From the NCBI RefSeq assembly GCF_041690465.1, contig NZ_JAWLHG010000001.1:186001-250000 (forward strand): a DNA stretch of 64,000 bases, written 5' to 3'. The position numbers and the translations under genes were made by a program. Under the pieces are notes generated by a model. It was not told the origin of the DNA, made no database searches, and saw only the letters and a list, made by a program, of their open reading frames with translations. Positions 7,659-16,760 of the stretch are shown piece after piece (the stretch's first letter is position 1; every line of letters starts with the position of its first letter). This stretch comes from Falsiroseomonas sp041690465 (GTDB taxonomy: Bacteria > Pseudomonadota > Alphaproteobacteria > Acetobacterales > Acetobacteraceae).

Positions 7659-9107
7659 TCAGCCGCCGCGCCAGCTCGGCAGGTTCGCGCGCGGCGGCAG
7701 CAGCGGCAGGCGCACCGGCTCGGCAGCCAGGCAGCCGGCCACCGCATCCAGCGCATCGTCGCGCGCCCCGGCCGCCTCCGGCCGCCAGGCCGCCATCTCG
7801 CGCGGGAAGGGCGTGCGGAACACGCTCTCATGCGCGGAGAGGCGACGCGCGGCGAGCACGGGGTCCAGCGCGCCGAGGATGCGTTGCACCTTCGGCACCC
7901 GGCTCGTCACCTCCTTCACCGCGCAGGCGATGCCGGTGCGCTGGATCTCCTGCCGCAGCAGGCCGGGCAGGAAGCCGCCGATGCCGTTGGTCTCGACACG
8001 CAGCACCGGCAGCAGCAGGTCGCGCGCAATGGCGGCGACGGTACGGCATTGCTGCGTCGCCGGATCCTCCGCCGCGCCGGGATCGTGCGTGACATAGGCG
8101 AGGCGGTGCAGGTAGTGGCGCCCCTCGCCATCGGCGAAGGTGGCGGCGACGACGCTGGAATCGCCCTGGCCGGGCCGACCGAAGGCGGGATCCCACCAGC
8201 CGCCGCCCGAAACCAGCCGCGTGCCCATCAGCGTCAGCACGCCGCGGCCATTCGCCTCGCGGTAATCGGGCTCGGCGGCGTAGCGGGCGATCAGCGCGGG
8301 ATCGAGCCGCGCGGCTTCCTCCGCCACCGCCTCCAGCAGCATCTGGCGACGGAAGGCGAGGGGGCCGACGCGGTTGCGCAGCTTCGCCACCGCGTCTTCC
8401 GGAAAGCGCTCCGGCCAGGTGCTGCGGCCGTCCGCATCGAGCAGCGGCAGCACCAGGCGGCGATAGCCGGCGAGGAAGCCATCCTGGCCGTCGGCATAGA
8501 GCGTCTCCGCGCAGTGCGGCGTGCCGACGAACAGCATGGTGCCGCCGGGCGTCAGCACGAACTCGGCTTCCGTCAGGCGCTCGCGCAGCTCGGCGCGCTT
8601 GGCGGGCGTGTCGCAATTGCCCGCCACCTCGACATCGTCGCAGATGATCAGCTCGGCGCGCGCGCCGGTGATGTTGCCGCCGATGCCCGCCGCCAGCATG
8701 GAGGCATCGCGCAGCACTGCCGGCCGCGCCACGGTGAAACGGTCCGACGCCCAGCTTCCCTCGGCGCGTTCCGGCAGCAGGGCGCCGCAGAGCGGATGGC
8801 GCGCCAGGATGCGGCGCACGGTCGCCACCATGCGCGTGGCCAGCGCATGGTCCGCGGCCAGCACCAGGATGCGCGTGTCCGGCTCCCGGTAGAGCCGCCA
8901 GGCGCAGAACAGGCCGACCAGGGTGGACTTGCCGGCGCCGCGGAAGGCCATCAGCAGCAGCCGGTGGTCGCCGGAAGCAGGCGCCTGCTGCAACCAGCGC
9001 AGCACGCGGCGGTGCAGGCCCGGCGTGCCGAGATGGGCGCGCTGGTTCCAGATCCAGGCGAATTCGAGGAGATCGGCAGGTCTTTCGGCAGCCTGCGCTT
9101 CGATCAC
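7659..9107 (-). CDS. terL: phage terminase large subunit (ATPase-nuclease)
   Basis: 482 residues. This is the DNA-packaging motor, which pumps DNA into the prohead and cuts it. The N-terminal ATPase has Walker A AFRGAGKST at residues 54-62 and Walker B LIICDDVE at 153-160, with a GGTMLFVGTPH coupling motif after it. The C-terminal RNase H-like nuclease has its acidic residues in VVAATFADGEGRHYLHRLAY and in ARDDALDAVAGCL near the end. Length is normal for podovirus terminases and the frame is intact. It starts 4 bases inside the small-terminase-like gene. Position downstream of the tail genes, next to lysis, matches T7-like phages. Confidence 0.93.
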   Translation of the reverse strand: MIEAQAAERPADLLEFAWIWNQRAHLGTPGLHRRVLRWLQQAPASGDHRLLLMAFRGAGKSTLVGLFCAWRLYREPDTRILVLAADHALATRMVATVRRILARHPLCGALLPERAEGSWASDRFTVARPAVLRDASMLAAGIGGNITGARAELIICDDVEVAGNCDTPAKRAELRERLTEAEFVLTPGGTMLFVGTPHCAETLYADGQDGFLAGYRRLVLPLLDADGRSTWPERFPEDAVAKLRNRVGPLAFRRQMLLEAVAEEAARLDPALIARYAAEPDYREANGRGVLTLMGTRLVSGGGWWDPAFGRPGQGDSSVVAATFADGEGRHYLHRLAYVTHDPGAAEDPATQQCRTVAAIARDLLLPVLRVETNGIGGFLPGLLRQEIQRTGIACAVKEVTSRVPKVQRILGALDPVLAARRLSAHESVFRTPFPREMAAWRPEAAGARDDALDAVAGCLAAEPVRLPLLPPRANLPSWRGG

Positions 9108-9394
9108 GTTTTGTTCTCACCAAGGCCGATGCGCGCCGCCTCGATGAGCTGCTGCAGCGTCGGCTCTGCCGGTGCCTCGGCCTCCTCGGCCGGCGCCGCC
9201 TGGGCGGCAAGCTGCGCGAGGTGATCGAGCGCATCGCGTGCGGCGGCGTTGCGCGCGATGAAGCGCTTGGGATCCTCGGTCGCGGTGTCGGAGACGAAGC
9301 CCAGGTAATCCTCCTCCAGCTTCTGCCTCGCCAGGTCGAACAGCTCCTTCGTGACGGCTGCCTGCGGTGCCGCCCCCTTGCGGCTCCGCTTCAT
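9104..9394 (-). CDS. small-terminase-like phage protein
   Basis: 96 residues from the ATG at 9394. It is charged and helical: KELFDLARQKLEEDYLGFVS at about 16-35, RFIARNAAARDALDHLAQLA at about 44-63, then an Ala/Glu/Pro linker and a C-terminal helix. No family is certain. Its place immediately before the large terminase, with 4-base overlaps on both sides (tailspike at 9391-9394, terminase at 9104-9107), suggests it is the DNA-recognition subunit. A T7 gp18-like packaging subunit would occupy the same position. Confidence 0.65.
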   Translation of the reverse strand: MKRSRKGAAPQAAVTKELFDLARQKLEEDYLGFVSDTATEDPKRFIARNAAARDALDHLAQLAAQAAPAEEAEAPAEPTLQQLIEAARIGLGENKT

Positions 9395-11670
9395 GCCTTC
9401 ACCACCCGCACCCGCAGCGTGCCGGCGGGCACATCCACCGCGCCGGCCGTGCGGTTCCAGACGATGACCGTCACCGTGTCCTGCGCGCTGACCTGCGCCA
9501 TGAACGGCAGGATGGTGGCGGTGGAGAAGGCGGCCTGCACGAAATCGCCGGGCCGCGCGCCGGGCACGGCGACCGTGGTGGTCGCAGTGCCGCCGGCGAC
9601 GACCGAGGCCGGGTCCCAGGCGAGCTCGGCCACCAGCTCGCGCGCGCCGTGGCGCAGATCCGGCAGGCCGTAGAGCACCGGCGGCGCGTGCCGCGGATCG
9701 CAGAGCAGGCGCATCGCGCGCACCTCGTAATCCTGTGCGATGCGCGCCAGGCCGATCACCGCGAAGCCGACCTGCGGCGCGAGCCGCACGGCCTGCAGCC
9801 GGGTGAGCGTCGCATCCTGCATGTCCGCGGTGCCCTGCCACCAGCGCGCCGTGCCGTTCCACACGACCGGCTGGCCGGAGGCGAGCACCAGCGGGCCGGC
9901 GCTGTCGGTCAGCAGGTTCATGTTCGCGTCGAAGGTCATCACCACCAGACGCGGCGTGTCGGCATCCACCGCCAGCGCGAAATCCTTGCACTGCCGTGCA
10001 TCCACCACGAAGCCGAGGCCGCGCCCACCGCCAAGCACCGCGCCGCGGTCGTTCAAGGTGAAGTTGTCGAGCCCGGGGAAGACGAGACCCGCCAGCGTGG
10101 CGGGGCTGCCGCCGACGCTGGAGGACAGGCAGGCGAGCTTCTCGAAGCCGGTCTCCGTCGCATTCCAGCGGATCGCAGCGCTGCGCAGGCTCGGCACCGC
10201 GACAAGCTCGCGCGAGGCTTCGAGATGCGGCGTCGCCTGGTGCAGCGCGCGCACCGCACCGCCGAGCCGCGTCGCGGTGCCGGTGTGCTCGATTTGCACC
10301 TGATAGCCCTGGCTCGCCCAGGCGACCTCGTAGAGGTGGTCCTGCGCGGCGGCCGTGTGGCGTGCGACCAAGGGGCTGCAGCCCTCCATCCGCATGGCGC
10401 GAGCCACCACGGCGCGGCTGTTCACCTCGCAGAGGAAGGGGATGCCGGCGATCGGGCGGCCTTCGGCATTCAGCTCGAAATTCGGTCCGTCGAAGAGGTG
10501 CCGGTTGTGCGCGACGTAGGCGCCGGGTGCTGCCGAAAGCCGCACGCCGAAGCGGTCCAGCGTGGTGTTCACCGTGCTGCCGACGGCGAAGTGCCCGCCA
10601 TAGTAGCGCACGGATGTGTTCCACGCCGCCGCCGTCGCGGCCCGCACGTCGAGCCCGATTTGGTTGTTGATGATGCGGCCGAGCAACAGCGTGCTGTCCT
10701 CGAAGCCACGTTCGTCGCCGAGCGTGCGGATGCCGATGGTGAAGCCCGCGACTTCGCGGATCTCGACCATGCTGGCGTCCAGGTTGCGCAGCACGATCCC
10801 GACATCCGACATGTCGGACCAGTCGGACTGCGTGGCGCGCAGCACCGCGAGGCCGGTGAGGATCTTGTTCGCGTTGCGCGCCGTGCCGCCATCGCCGATG
10901 GTCAGCGCCGCCTGGCCGGCGGGGCCGGCATAGAGGATGGCACCGCGCATCACCACGCCCGCCGCCGCGCCAGGCAGCGTCAGCGGAATCGTCGTGCGAT
11001 GCGTGCCCTCCCCGATCAGCAGCATCTTGCCGGCGGCGGCGGCGGCGTTCATCGCGGCCTGCAGCGCCGGGCCGTCATCCGTCGCGCCGTCGCCCATGGC
11101 GCCGAAATCTCGCGCCGAGAGCCGTTCGGCCAGCTTGTCCTCCGCCGTGCGCGGCACGCCGCCGGGAAAGGGCGCGGTGAGCAGGCCGGAATCGCGCGGG
11201 AAGACGATCGCATCGCCGTTCGAGTCGAAGCCGAGCAGCCGGTTCGCGCGCGCTTGGCGCATCGGCAGCACGAGCTGTCCGCCGATCTCGGAGGGGTCCT
11301 GGCGCAGTGCAGAACCGAGCTCGTCGCGCTGCTCCTGCAGTACGGCGACCACCCGGTCCAGCTCGTCGTTCAGCGTGCGGGCGCGCAGCAGGCCGTTGTC
11401 CTGGAAGCGCGTGTTGCGCTCCACCCGCACGCGGCGGCGCAGCGTCACGGTCTCGCCGAGCATCGGCGGCGTGGCGAGCACAACGGTCCCGCCCTCGCCC
11501 GCACCCGCGCCGAGGACCGTGAAGCCGCCGGAGAGCAGCACGCCGCCGACGCGGATCTCGAGGTCGGCGGCGTCGAAGATGGGGAAGGGGAAGGCGAAGT
11601 CGGTGCGCGCGCCGTTGCCGGCATACTGCACGCGCGGCGCGACATCGCCGATGCTGATGGGCTCGGCCAT
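9391..11670 (-). CDS. tail fibre / tailspike protein
   Basis: 759 residues. The N-terminal 100 residues (YAGNGARTDFAFPFPIFDA, LRRRVRVERNTRFQDNG, NDELDRVVAVLQEQRDEL) resemble the virion-attachment domain of T7-type tail fibres. ARDFGAMGDGATDDGPALQA (about 189-208) opens a pectate-lyase-3-like beta-helix domain, as in tailspikes that bind or digest surface polysaccharide. The rest is beta-rich with a probable C-terminal trimerisation part (GTLRVRVVK). It is intact and ends 4 bases into the small-terminase-like gene. The sugar it recognises, and whether it has enzymatic activity, cannot be read from the sequence. Confidence 0.85.
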   Translation of the reverse strand: MAEPISIGDVAPRVQYAGNGARTDFAFPFPIFDAADLEIRVGGVLLSGGFTVLGAGAGEGGTVVLATPPMLGETVTLRRRVRVERNTRFQDNGLLRARTLNDELDRVVAVLQEQRDELGSALRQDPSEIGGQLVLPMRQARANRLLGFDSNGDAIVFPRDSGLLTAPFPGGVPRTAEDKLAERLSARDFGAMGDGATDDGPALQAAMNAAAAAGKMLLIGEGTHRTTIPLTLPGAAAGVVMRGAILYAGPAGQAALTIGDGGTARNANKILTGLAVLRATQSDWSDMSDVGIVLRNLDASMVEIREVAGFTIGIRTLGDERGFEDSTLLLGRIINNQIGLDVRAATAAAWNTSVRYYGGHFAVGSTVNTTLDRFGVRLSAAPGAYVAHNRHLFDGPNFELNAEGRPIAGIPFLCEVNSRAVVARAMRMEGCSPLVARHTAAAQDHLYEVAWASQGYQVQIEHTGTATRLGGAVRALHQATPHLEASRELVAVPSLRSAAIRWNATETGFEKLACLSSSVGGSPATLAGLVFPGLDNFTLNDRGAVLGGGRGLGFVVDARQCKDFALAVDADTPRLVVMTFDANMNLLTDSAGPLVLASGQPVVWNGTARWWQGTADMQDATLTRLQAVRLAPQVGFAVIGLARIAQDYEVRAMRLLCDPRHAPPVLYGLPDLRHGARELVAELAWDPASVVAGGTATTTVAVPGARPGDFVQAAFSTATILPFMAQVSAQDTVTVIVWNRTAGAVDVPAGTLRVRVVKA

Positions 11671-11701
11671 GGGGAAAGCGGCTCCTGGAGTCAGGGGGTT
11701 G

Positions 11702-11722
11702 AAGGGGGCCGGAGCCCCCCTT
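11702..11722 (-). terminator. intercistronic hairpin before the tailspike gene
   Basis: AAGGGGG (11702-11708) pairs with CCCCCTT (11716-11722) around a 7-base loop. It sits in the 135 bases between the 146-residue virion gene and the tailspike. There is no long T-run, so it may attenuate, protect or process the mRNA rather than end it. Confidence 0.4.
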
Positions 11723-11805
11723 GCGCCCGGCGGGCAGGGTTGTTCGGGGTCCCACCGCAGCGAAGCCGCGATGGAAGCCCGGCGTGATGGCTGCCCGACG
11801 GGCGC

Positions 11806-12246
11806 CTAATCGAGCAGGCTCCGCACGGCGTTGCCGAAGCTCGCGCCGGCGCGCAGCCAGGGCGTGAGCGAGCCGTCGTCGTTCAGCAGGCTGCGCCGGC
11901 CGGCGGCGAGCCGTGCGGCGAACACCGCATCGGAATCCGCCTGCGCCGCGGCGGCGTCGCGCTGCAGGCCGGAGGTCAACGCGGCCGCCGAGCCTTCGTC
12001 GGGCGCGACGCCGCCGGCGGCCAGCCGCGCGCGCGTCGCCGCGACGGTCCCGGCCAGCCGCGCCTCGCGCGCGCGGCCTTCGGCCGCCTGTTGCGCAGCC
12101 ACCTGCTGCGCCCGCGCCTCGTTCGCCGCGCGCGCGTCGTCCTGCGCGCGGCGCGACTGTGCGGACTGGGTCTGCGCCTGGCGCGCCGTCGCGTAGAGGG
12201 ACGCGCCGGTGCCGATCAACGTGGCGATGGGGGCGAGCTGCGCCAT
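11806..12246 (-). CDS. small virion protein (T7 gp14-like position)
   Basis: 146 residues. An N-terminal IATLIGTGASLYATARQAQT segment (residues 7-26) is followed by a long Ala/Arg/Gln-rich helix (about 30-110), then a short C-terminal part ending GASFGNAVRSLLD. Composition and position after tail tubular protein B match the small ejected or internal virion proteins of podoviruses, but no family is certain. The two large internal proteins that follow in T7 (gp15, gp16) are absent here; the next gene is already the tailspike. Its ATG overlaps the TTPB stop by one base. Confidence 0.7.
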   Translation of the reverse strand: MAQLAPIATLIGTGASLYATARQAQTQSAQSRRAQDDARAANEARAQQVAAQQAAEGRAREARLAGTVAATRARLAAGGVAPDEGSAAALTSGLQRDAAAAQADSDAVFAARLAAGRRSLLNDDGSLTPWLRAGASFGNAVRSLLD

Positions 12247-14129
12247 CAGTCGTTCATCCTCATGTCAATCGTGACGGAGAGCAGCGTGAGCGGCAGCGGC
12301 GTGTCGCCCTCCACGCGCCAGAGCGGCGCCATCGCATCGCGCCGCCACCCGAGCGCGCGCAGCGTGACATCGCCGGTGAAGGCCAGCGGCGGCGCATCCA
12401 GCAGCGCGGTGTCCAGCCGCCGGAACGGCACCGGCTGCACGCCTCGCCCCAGATCCACCGAGAAGGCCGGCGTCGCCAGCAGGCGGAACGTGGCCGAGAC
12501 CAGCCGCAGCGGCGCTGCGCCCGCGCCCGCACCGATCGAGAGCTGCGGCGGCAGGGGCTCGATCACATGCGCGAAGGGCAACCCCGCCTGCACGCTGCTT
12601 GCCGGTGGGTCGAGCGCGATGCGCGCATCGGCGACCTGCAGCGTGCCACGCGGCGCGCCATCGGCCAGCACGCCGACCTGCTGCGCTTCGAGATGCGCGA
12701 GACCGGTCCATTCATCCTGCGGTGCCGCCACTTCGCCGGACAATGCCGCATCGAGGCCGAGCGCCGCGTCGAAGCGTTCCAGCCGATGCGTGCCGGCCCG
12801 CTCCACCACCGCGAAGACGCGGCCATCGGTTTCCGCCACGGCACGGAAGGCGCCCTGCGTCTCCTGCTTCGTCCAGGCGATCACCTGCTCGGCGCGGTAG
12901 AGCGTCAGCGTGGCGATGCTGCCATCCACCATCACCAGGTGCAGCAGCCGCTCCGTCTGGTCGTACGCCATCGAGACCGGCGTGCCGACGAGATGCCGCG
13001 CGACCAGCGCCAAGTCGTTCGCCTGATAGGCATCGCCGACATCGGTGTAGGCGAATTCGTGCACTGCGCGGCCGGTGCGCGCGACGAAGACGGTGGAGCC
13101 ATCGACATCCACCGGCGGCACCATGCGGTCCACCGGGCTGCCGATGCGCGTCTGCCGGCTGAGCTGGATGGAAGCCGGCGTCAGCGGATCGCCGGTGACC
13201 ATCCACTCCGCGCCGGAGGTGAAGACCTGCAGGTGCCGGCCGGAGAAGACGCCGCGGATGGCGTTCACCTGGTCCGACATCAGCGCGAAGTCGATGGCCT
13301 CGTCGTCGAGGCCGGTGCCGGTGTCGAAATTGCCGAGGTCGCCGGTGCGCGAGAGCCAGAGCCGGTTCGGCAGATCACGGGAGCCGCCGAGCACCAGGCG
13401 CGCCTGGTGGAAGCAGGCCGTCACCGGCCAGCCGCGCGCCGGACTGAAGGCGCTTTCCTGCCAGTCGAGCACAGGTTCAGTGCCGTCCAGCGGATCCTCG
13501 ACCAGCGCGGTCGCGGCGATGTCGTTGGTGATGGCGGTGATGCGCACGCGCTTGCCGGCCAGCGTGAAGCGTGCGCCGACATGGCCGGGCAGGAACAGCT
13601 CGGTGGAGGCGGAGAGCGTGACGGTGCCGGTGGTGCCGCTCGCCTGCAGGGTCGCGCCGGCGACGGTGAAACGCGCCATCGGCTCGTGCGTGAACTCGAA
13701 ATCGGCGAGCGTCCAGCTGGTGTGGCTGCTGCGCGTGACGCGCTTGGGCGGCATCGCCGGATGGAACAGCAGCAGCGTGTCGGCATTCTGCGTGAAGGCG
13801 ATCTGCGGCAGCATCTGCGCCGTCCAGGGCGCGGCGAGCGAGGCAACTTCCGCATCCTGCAGGAACACCTGCATCCGCCCGCCGGTGAGCACCACCAGAT
13901 AGGTCTGCTCGGTGTTGAACTCGAAGGGGATCAGCCGCGCAGGACCATCCAGCATGGCTATGTGGCGCAGGCCGGGCCGGCGCGCGACGCCGCCGGTCGG
14001 CTGGATCACCACGTTGCGCAGGCGGCGCGCGCCGTTCTCGAAGGCGCGCAGGTCGCCGCGGCCGTAGAGCTCGGGCGCGAGTTCGCCGGCGGCGAAGCTT
14101 GTCTTGGCGCGGCGGGTGGCGGCGGGCAT
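12246..14129 (-). CDS. tail tubular protein B-like / podovirus tail stabilization protein
   Basis: 627 residues. The N-terminus has the podovirus tail-nozzle signature TSFAAGELAPELYGRGDLRA (about residues 10-29), then NVVIQPTGGVARRPGLRHIA. The rest is beta-rich, including LVLGGSRDLPNRLWLSRTGD and WMVTGDPLTPASIQLSRQTR, as in T7 gp12-like nozzle proteins. It would form the distal tail tube of a short-tailed particle. The length is slightly below T7 gp12 and there is no break in the frame. It lies 5 bases after tail tubular protein A and overlaps the next gene by one base. Confidence 0.87.
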   Translation of the reverse strand: MPAATRRAKTSFAAGELAPELYGRGDLRAFENGARRLRNVVIQPTGGVARRPGLRHIAMLDGPARLIPFEFNTEQTYLVVLTGGRMQVFLQDAEVASLAAPWTAQMLPQIAFTQNADTLLLFHPAMPPKRVTRSSHTSWTLADFEFTHEPMARFTVAGATLQASGTTGTVTLSASTELFLPGHVGARFTLAGKRVRITAITNDIAATALVEDPLDGTEPVLDWQESAFSPARGWPVTACFHQARLVLGGSRDLPNRLWLSRTGDLGNFDTGTGLDDEAIDFALMSDQVNAIRGVFSGRHLQVFTSGAEWMVTGDPLTPASIQLSRQTRIGSPVDRMVPPVDVDGSTVFVARTGRAVHEFAYTDVGDAYQANDLALVARHLVGTPVSMAYDQTERLLHLVMVDGSIATLTLYRAEQVIAWTKQETQGAFRAVAETDGRVFAVVERAGTHRLERFDAALGLDAALSGEVAAPQDEWTGLAHLEAQQVGVLADGAPRGTLQVADARIALDPPASSVQAGLPFAHVIEPLPPQLSIGAGAGAAPLRLVSATFRLLATPAFSVDLGRGVQPVPFRRLDTALLDAPPLAFTGDVTLRALGWRRDAMAPLWRVEGDTPLPLTLLSVTIDMRMND

Positions 14130-14134
14130 CGCGC

Positions 14135-14704
14135 TCAGCCCCTGACATCGACCAGCGGGAAGCCCTCGATCGCACGGGGCGTGTCCTGCTGGCTGTCCAC
14201 CTGGCGCGCGTGCCGCAGATCCTGCTCCGCCAACCGGAACAGCACCTCGGCGCGCGATGCGCTTTCGGTGAGCGGCAGGCAGAATTCGGCGGCGAGGCGC
14301 GCGACGAGCGCCGCGGCGAAGAAGGGCGGGAAGGCGCTCTCGTCGGGGCGGAACAGGTAGGTGAGCGTCACCTGCTCGGCATCCGCGTGCAGCCGGCCTT
14401 CGTTGATCCGGTACGGGATGCCGCGGCCGCGACCGGTACTGCCGGCGGAGAGCGCGCGCAGGAAGCCGCTCGGCAATTGGAAGGCATGCGCGAAGTCGGC
14501 AAGCGGCACGGCGGTGAGGCGCGGCAGCACGGCCTGGCCGGTGGCGAAGGACCAGGGATGCGCGGAGAGCAGCGCGTCGCGGATGCCGGGGTAGAGGTTC
14601 GCCGCGGCCTCCGCTTCCGCGGTGCCCTCGGTGAGCGAGGCGATCGGCTGCGCGCCGAGGCGCAACAGGGCGCGCGAGCAGAGGGCGAGGGCGGTGAGGG
14701 ACAT
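14135..14704 (-). CDS. tail tubular protein A-like (head-tail gatekeeper)
   Basis: 189 residues. ALALCSRALLRLGAQPIASL at residues 5-24 followed by LYPGIRDALLSAHPWSFATG is the characteristic start of T7 gp11-like tail tubular A proteins. The DLRHARQVDSQQ near the C-terminus fits too. In the particle it joins the portal to the nozzle. Its size is normal for the family. It follows the capsid gene after 142 bases that contain a strong hairpin, and is closely spaced with the tail tubular B gene downstream. Confidence 0.87.
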   Translation of the reverse strand: MSLTALALCSRALLRLGAQPIASLTEGTAEAEAAANLYPGIRDALLSAHPWSFATGQAVLPRLTAVPLADFAHAFQLPSGFLRALSAGSTGRGRGIPYRINEGRLHADAEQVTLTYLFRPDESAFPPFFAAALVARLAAEFCLPLTESASRAEVLFRLAEQDLRHARQVDSQQDTPRAIEGFPLVDVRG

Positions 14705-14763
14705 CGGGGGCTTTCCGCGTGATGAGGGTTGGCGCGGGTGAATGGGCGTGTTGCCCCCACCCC

Positions 14764-14788
14764 GGTCAGGCGCCCTTGGCGCCTGACC
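14764..14788 (-). terminator. hairpin between capsid and tail tubular A genes
   Basis: GGTCAGGCGCC (14764-14774) pairs perfectly with GGCGCCTGACC (14778-14788), an 11-bp stem with a 3-base loop. A second small hairpin, CCCCGC/GCGGGG, follows at about 14789-14804. There is no T-run on the minus strand. It may hold down tail-gene expression relative to capsid, as seen after capsid genes in many phages, or be a REP-like element. Confidence 0.5.
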
Positions 14789-14846
14789 CCCCGCAAGCGC
14801 GGGGAAGGGAGATGGGCGCGCGATATTCCATCGCGCGCAGGCGCGC

Positions 14847-15686
14847 CTACTCCTTTGCGCGCATGCGTACGACGCCGGTGTCGTCCACCAGCACGGCGCC
14901 CTGGCTCATCATGTTGGCGACGAAATGCGCGGCGCGATCGCCATGCCAGGTGACGTCGGTCTGCACCTCCGCCGCCGCCGCATGGCCGATCGCGGTGCGG
15001 TGATAGAAGTAGCAGTAGCGCAGCGTGCCCGACATGGTCAGGCCGGAATGCGGCATCCACATCGCGCCGAGCCAGCGCTTCGCCTGCGTGCCGCGCCAGG
15101 GCAGCTCGTCGGCGCCGACGTAGTCGGAGGACGCGAACTCGTCGATCGCCAGCAGCTCGCTCCACTGCTTCCAGCCGACCACCGCGTAGCGCTGGCCGTC
15201 ATCGGGCACGTCGGCCGCGCCCATCATCTCGAAGGCGAGCAGCACCTTCGCCTTGGTCAGGCCGTCCGCATCGGTGGTGCCGGCGGCGACACCGACCGCT
15301 TCACGCGTCGCGGTATCCAGCGCGGCGATGATCAGCTCGTCGGTCTTGCGGCCGAGGGCGTAGGCGCCGGCATTGGCGATCACCTCGCGCTCATCGAGGT
15401 TGGTCTTCAGTTCGTCGAGCCGGTCAACCCAGTCGCCGGCATAGTAGTCCTGCAGCACGCACTCGATCTGCGCGTGCTCGAGGTTCATCACCGGCACGCT
15501 GCCATGGCGGGTCTTCGCCGCGGCAGTGCCCTTGCCGACCTTGGGGAAGAAGGTGCTGGTGCCGGTCACGCCGGTCTTGCTGCGCACCGTGCGGCGCAGC
15601 TTGGAGCCCTGGCGCTGGTAGGCCTCGTGGACCTCGGCCTGGAACTGCTTGGTGAAGACGGCGTCGATCTGGGTGCTGGTGGGCAT
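14847..15686 (-). CDS. major capsid protein
   Basis: 279 residues. It belongs to the HK97-fold type labelled phage capsid protein in alphaproteobacterial podoviruses: FTKQFQAEVHEAYQRQGSKL at residues 11-30, DYYAGDWVDRLDELKTNLDE in the middle, RYAVVGWKQWSELLAIDEFA, and a VQTDVTWHGDRAAHFVANMM C-terminal part. This is the most abundant particle protein. No separate protease is present, consistent with podovirus assembly on a scaffold. The start at 15686 is preceded by an AGGAGGG-like site (CCTCCT on + at 15693-15698). Confidence 0.82.
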   Translation of the reverse strand: MPTSTQIDAVFTKQFQAEVHEAYQRQGSKLRRTVRSKTGVTGTSTFFPKVGKGTAAAKTRHGSVPVMNLEHAQIECVLQDYYAGDWVDRLDELKTNLDEREVIANAGAYALGRKTDELIIAALDTATREAVGVAAGTTDADGLTKAKVLLAFEMMGAADVPDDGQRYAVVGWKQWSELLAIDEFASSDYVGADELPWRGTQAKRWLGAMWMPHSGLTMSGTLRYCYFYHRTAIGHAAAAEVQTDVTWHGDRAAHFVANMMSQGAVLVDDTGVVRMRAKE

Positions 15687-16018
15687 CGCGGCCCTCCTGG
15701 ATCAAGGGGGTTGAGGGGTGCGACGGCGCGCCCGTTGACCATGCGGGCGGGCGCGGCGACGCGGACGTCCGCACGCCCGGACAAGCCGGGTTGGGTGCGG
15801 ACGGAAGGCGGGAGAGGGGTGCGGGGCGGACGGGGGCATCGCGGGATGCCCGCACCGCCCGCCCCGCCGCCGCCGCGGGCTGCTTCAGACCGTCGCTTCA
15901 CGACCCGGCATGGCCACCTTCGGTGTGCACATGCAGGGCGATCGCAGGCCAAGCGCCACGCGGCGGCAGCCGGCCGCGCCTCGACCGCGGGAGATCGGGA
16001 GGCGGCGGCCGGTAGCGG
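15687..16018. other. 332-base non-coding stretch between scaffold and capsid genes
   Basis: No convincing gene on either strand. It contains GC-rich inverted repeats, the clearest being GGGCATC (15834-15840) with GATGCCC (15845-15851) around a 4-base loop. This could be a leader that boosts capsid expression or hold a promoter for the capsid gene, but no clear -35/-10 pair was found. Confidence 0.5.
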
Positions 16019-16753
16019 TCAGGATTTCTCGCCCACCAGCCGGCGGAAGCCGTCGGTGACGCGCTTGACGAAGTCCGGCTCGCGGGTGCGCCAGTAGCGC
16101 GGGTCGCGCATCATCTTGCGCAGTTCCGCCTCGTCCGGCGCCGCCTCGGCGGAGGCGTCACGCGACAGCGGCGGCTCCTTCGCGCCCATCATGCGGTACA
16201 TCGCCATCACGCCCTCGGCCGTGGTGGCCAGCGCCGCGAAGACCGGCTCGGAGAGGTTGGCGCGGCCCCAGGCGGCAATCTGCGGCGCCAGGCGGCGAAA
16301 GCGGTCCTCTCCGCCGAATTCCGCGTTCAGCTTCTCGCGCTGCTTGCCGGCCTCGAACTCGGCGGCCGCCTCGGTGATCAGCGGCAGCAGGCGCTCGGCG
16401 GCCAGGTCGTAGACCAGCTGCGCCTGGCCGCAGGTGAAGCCGGCCTCGTGCAGCCGGCGGTTCACCTCGGGGTCGGCGCTGCACATCTCGTGCGGCGGCG
16501 TGATCTCGTAGGCGTCCGGCGTCTCCGGCACGCCGAGCATGCGACGCCAGCGCGCGCGCTCCTCCTCCGGCGCATCGGCGCCGGGCGCGGCGGCACGACG
16601 CGAGAGGGCGCGCTCCAGCTCCAGGTACGACTTGAGCAGCGCCTCGACGCGAAGCGCCCCGGTTGCGGGATCCCGGAACTTTTCCGGTATCTCCATCTGG
16701 TGCGCAGCCACATTCGCGGGCGATGGGGTGACGTCGAGAAGATCCTCGGTCAT
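16019..16753 (-). CDS. capsid assembly scaffolding protein
   Basis: 244 residues, acidic and helical, as expected of a scaffold. IPEKFRDPATGALRVEALLK at about residues 22-41 with SYLELERALSRR is the hallmark of podovirus scaffolding proteins. PDAYEITPPHEMCSADPEVN follows. A long charged helical part and a basic C-terminus (FVKRVTDGFRRLVGEKS), suited to capsid binding, complete it. It lies between portal and capsid, the standard order. The portal stop is 7 bases upstream. Confidence 0.85.
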   Translation of the reverse strand: MTEDLLDVTPSPANVAAHQMEIPEKFRDPATGALRVEALLKSYLELERALSRRAAAPGADAPEEERARWRRMLGVPETPDAYEITPPHEMCSADPEVNRRLHEAGFTCGQAQLVYDLAAERLLPLITEAAAEFEAGKQREKLNAEFGGEDRFRRLAPQIAAWGRANLSEPVFAALATTAEGVMAMYRMMGAKEPPLSRDASAEAAPDEAELRKMMRDPRYWRTREPDFVKRVTDGFRRLVGEKS

Positions 16754-16760
16754 GCCGGGC

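Noticed and set aside
11075..11755. Diversity-generating retroelement at the tailspike
   Set aside because: No reverse transcriptase or template repeat was seen nearby.
9367..11787. Plus-strand frame of 806 codons
   Set aside because: Antisense to the tailspike; low-complexity composition.
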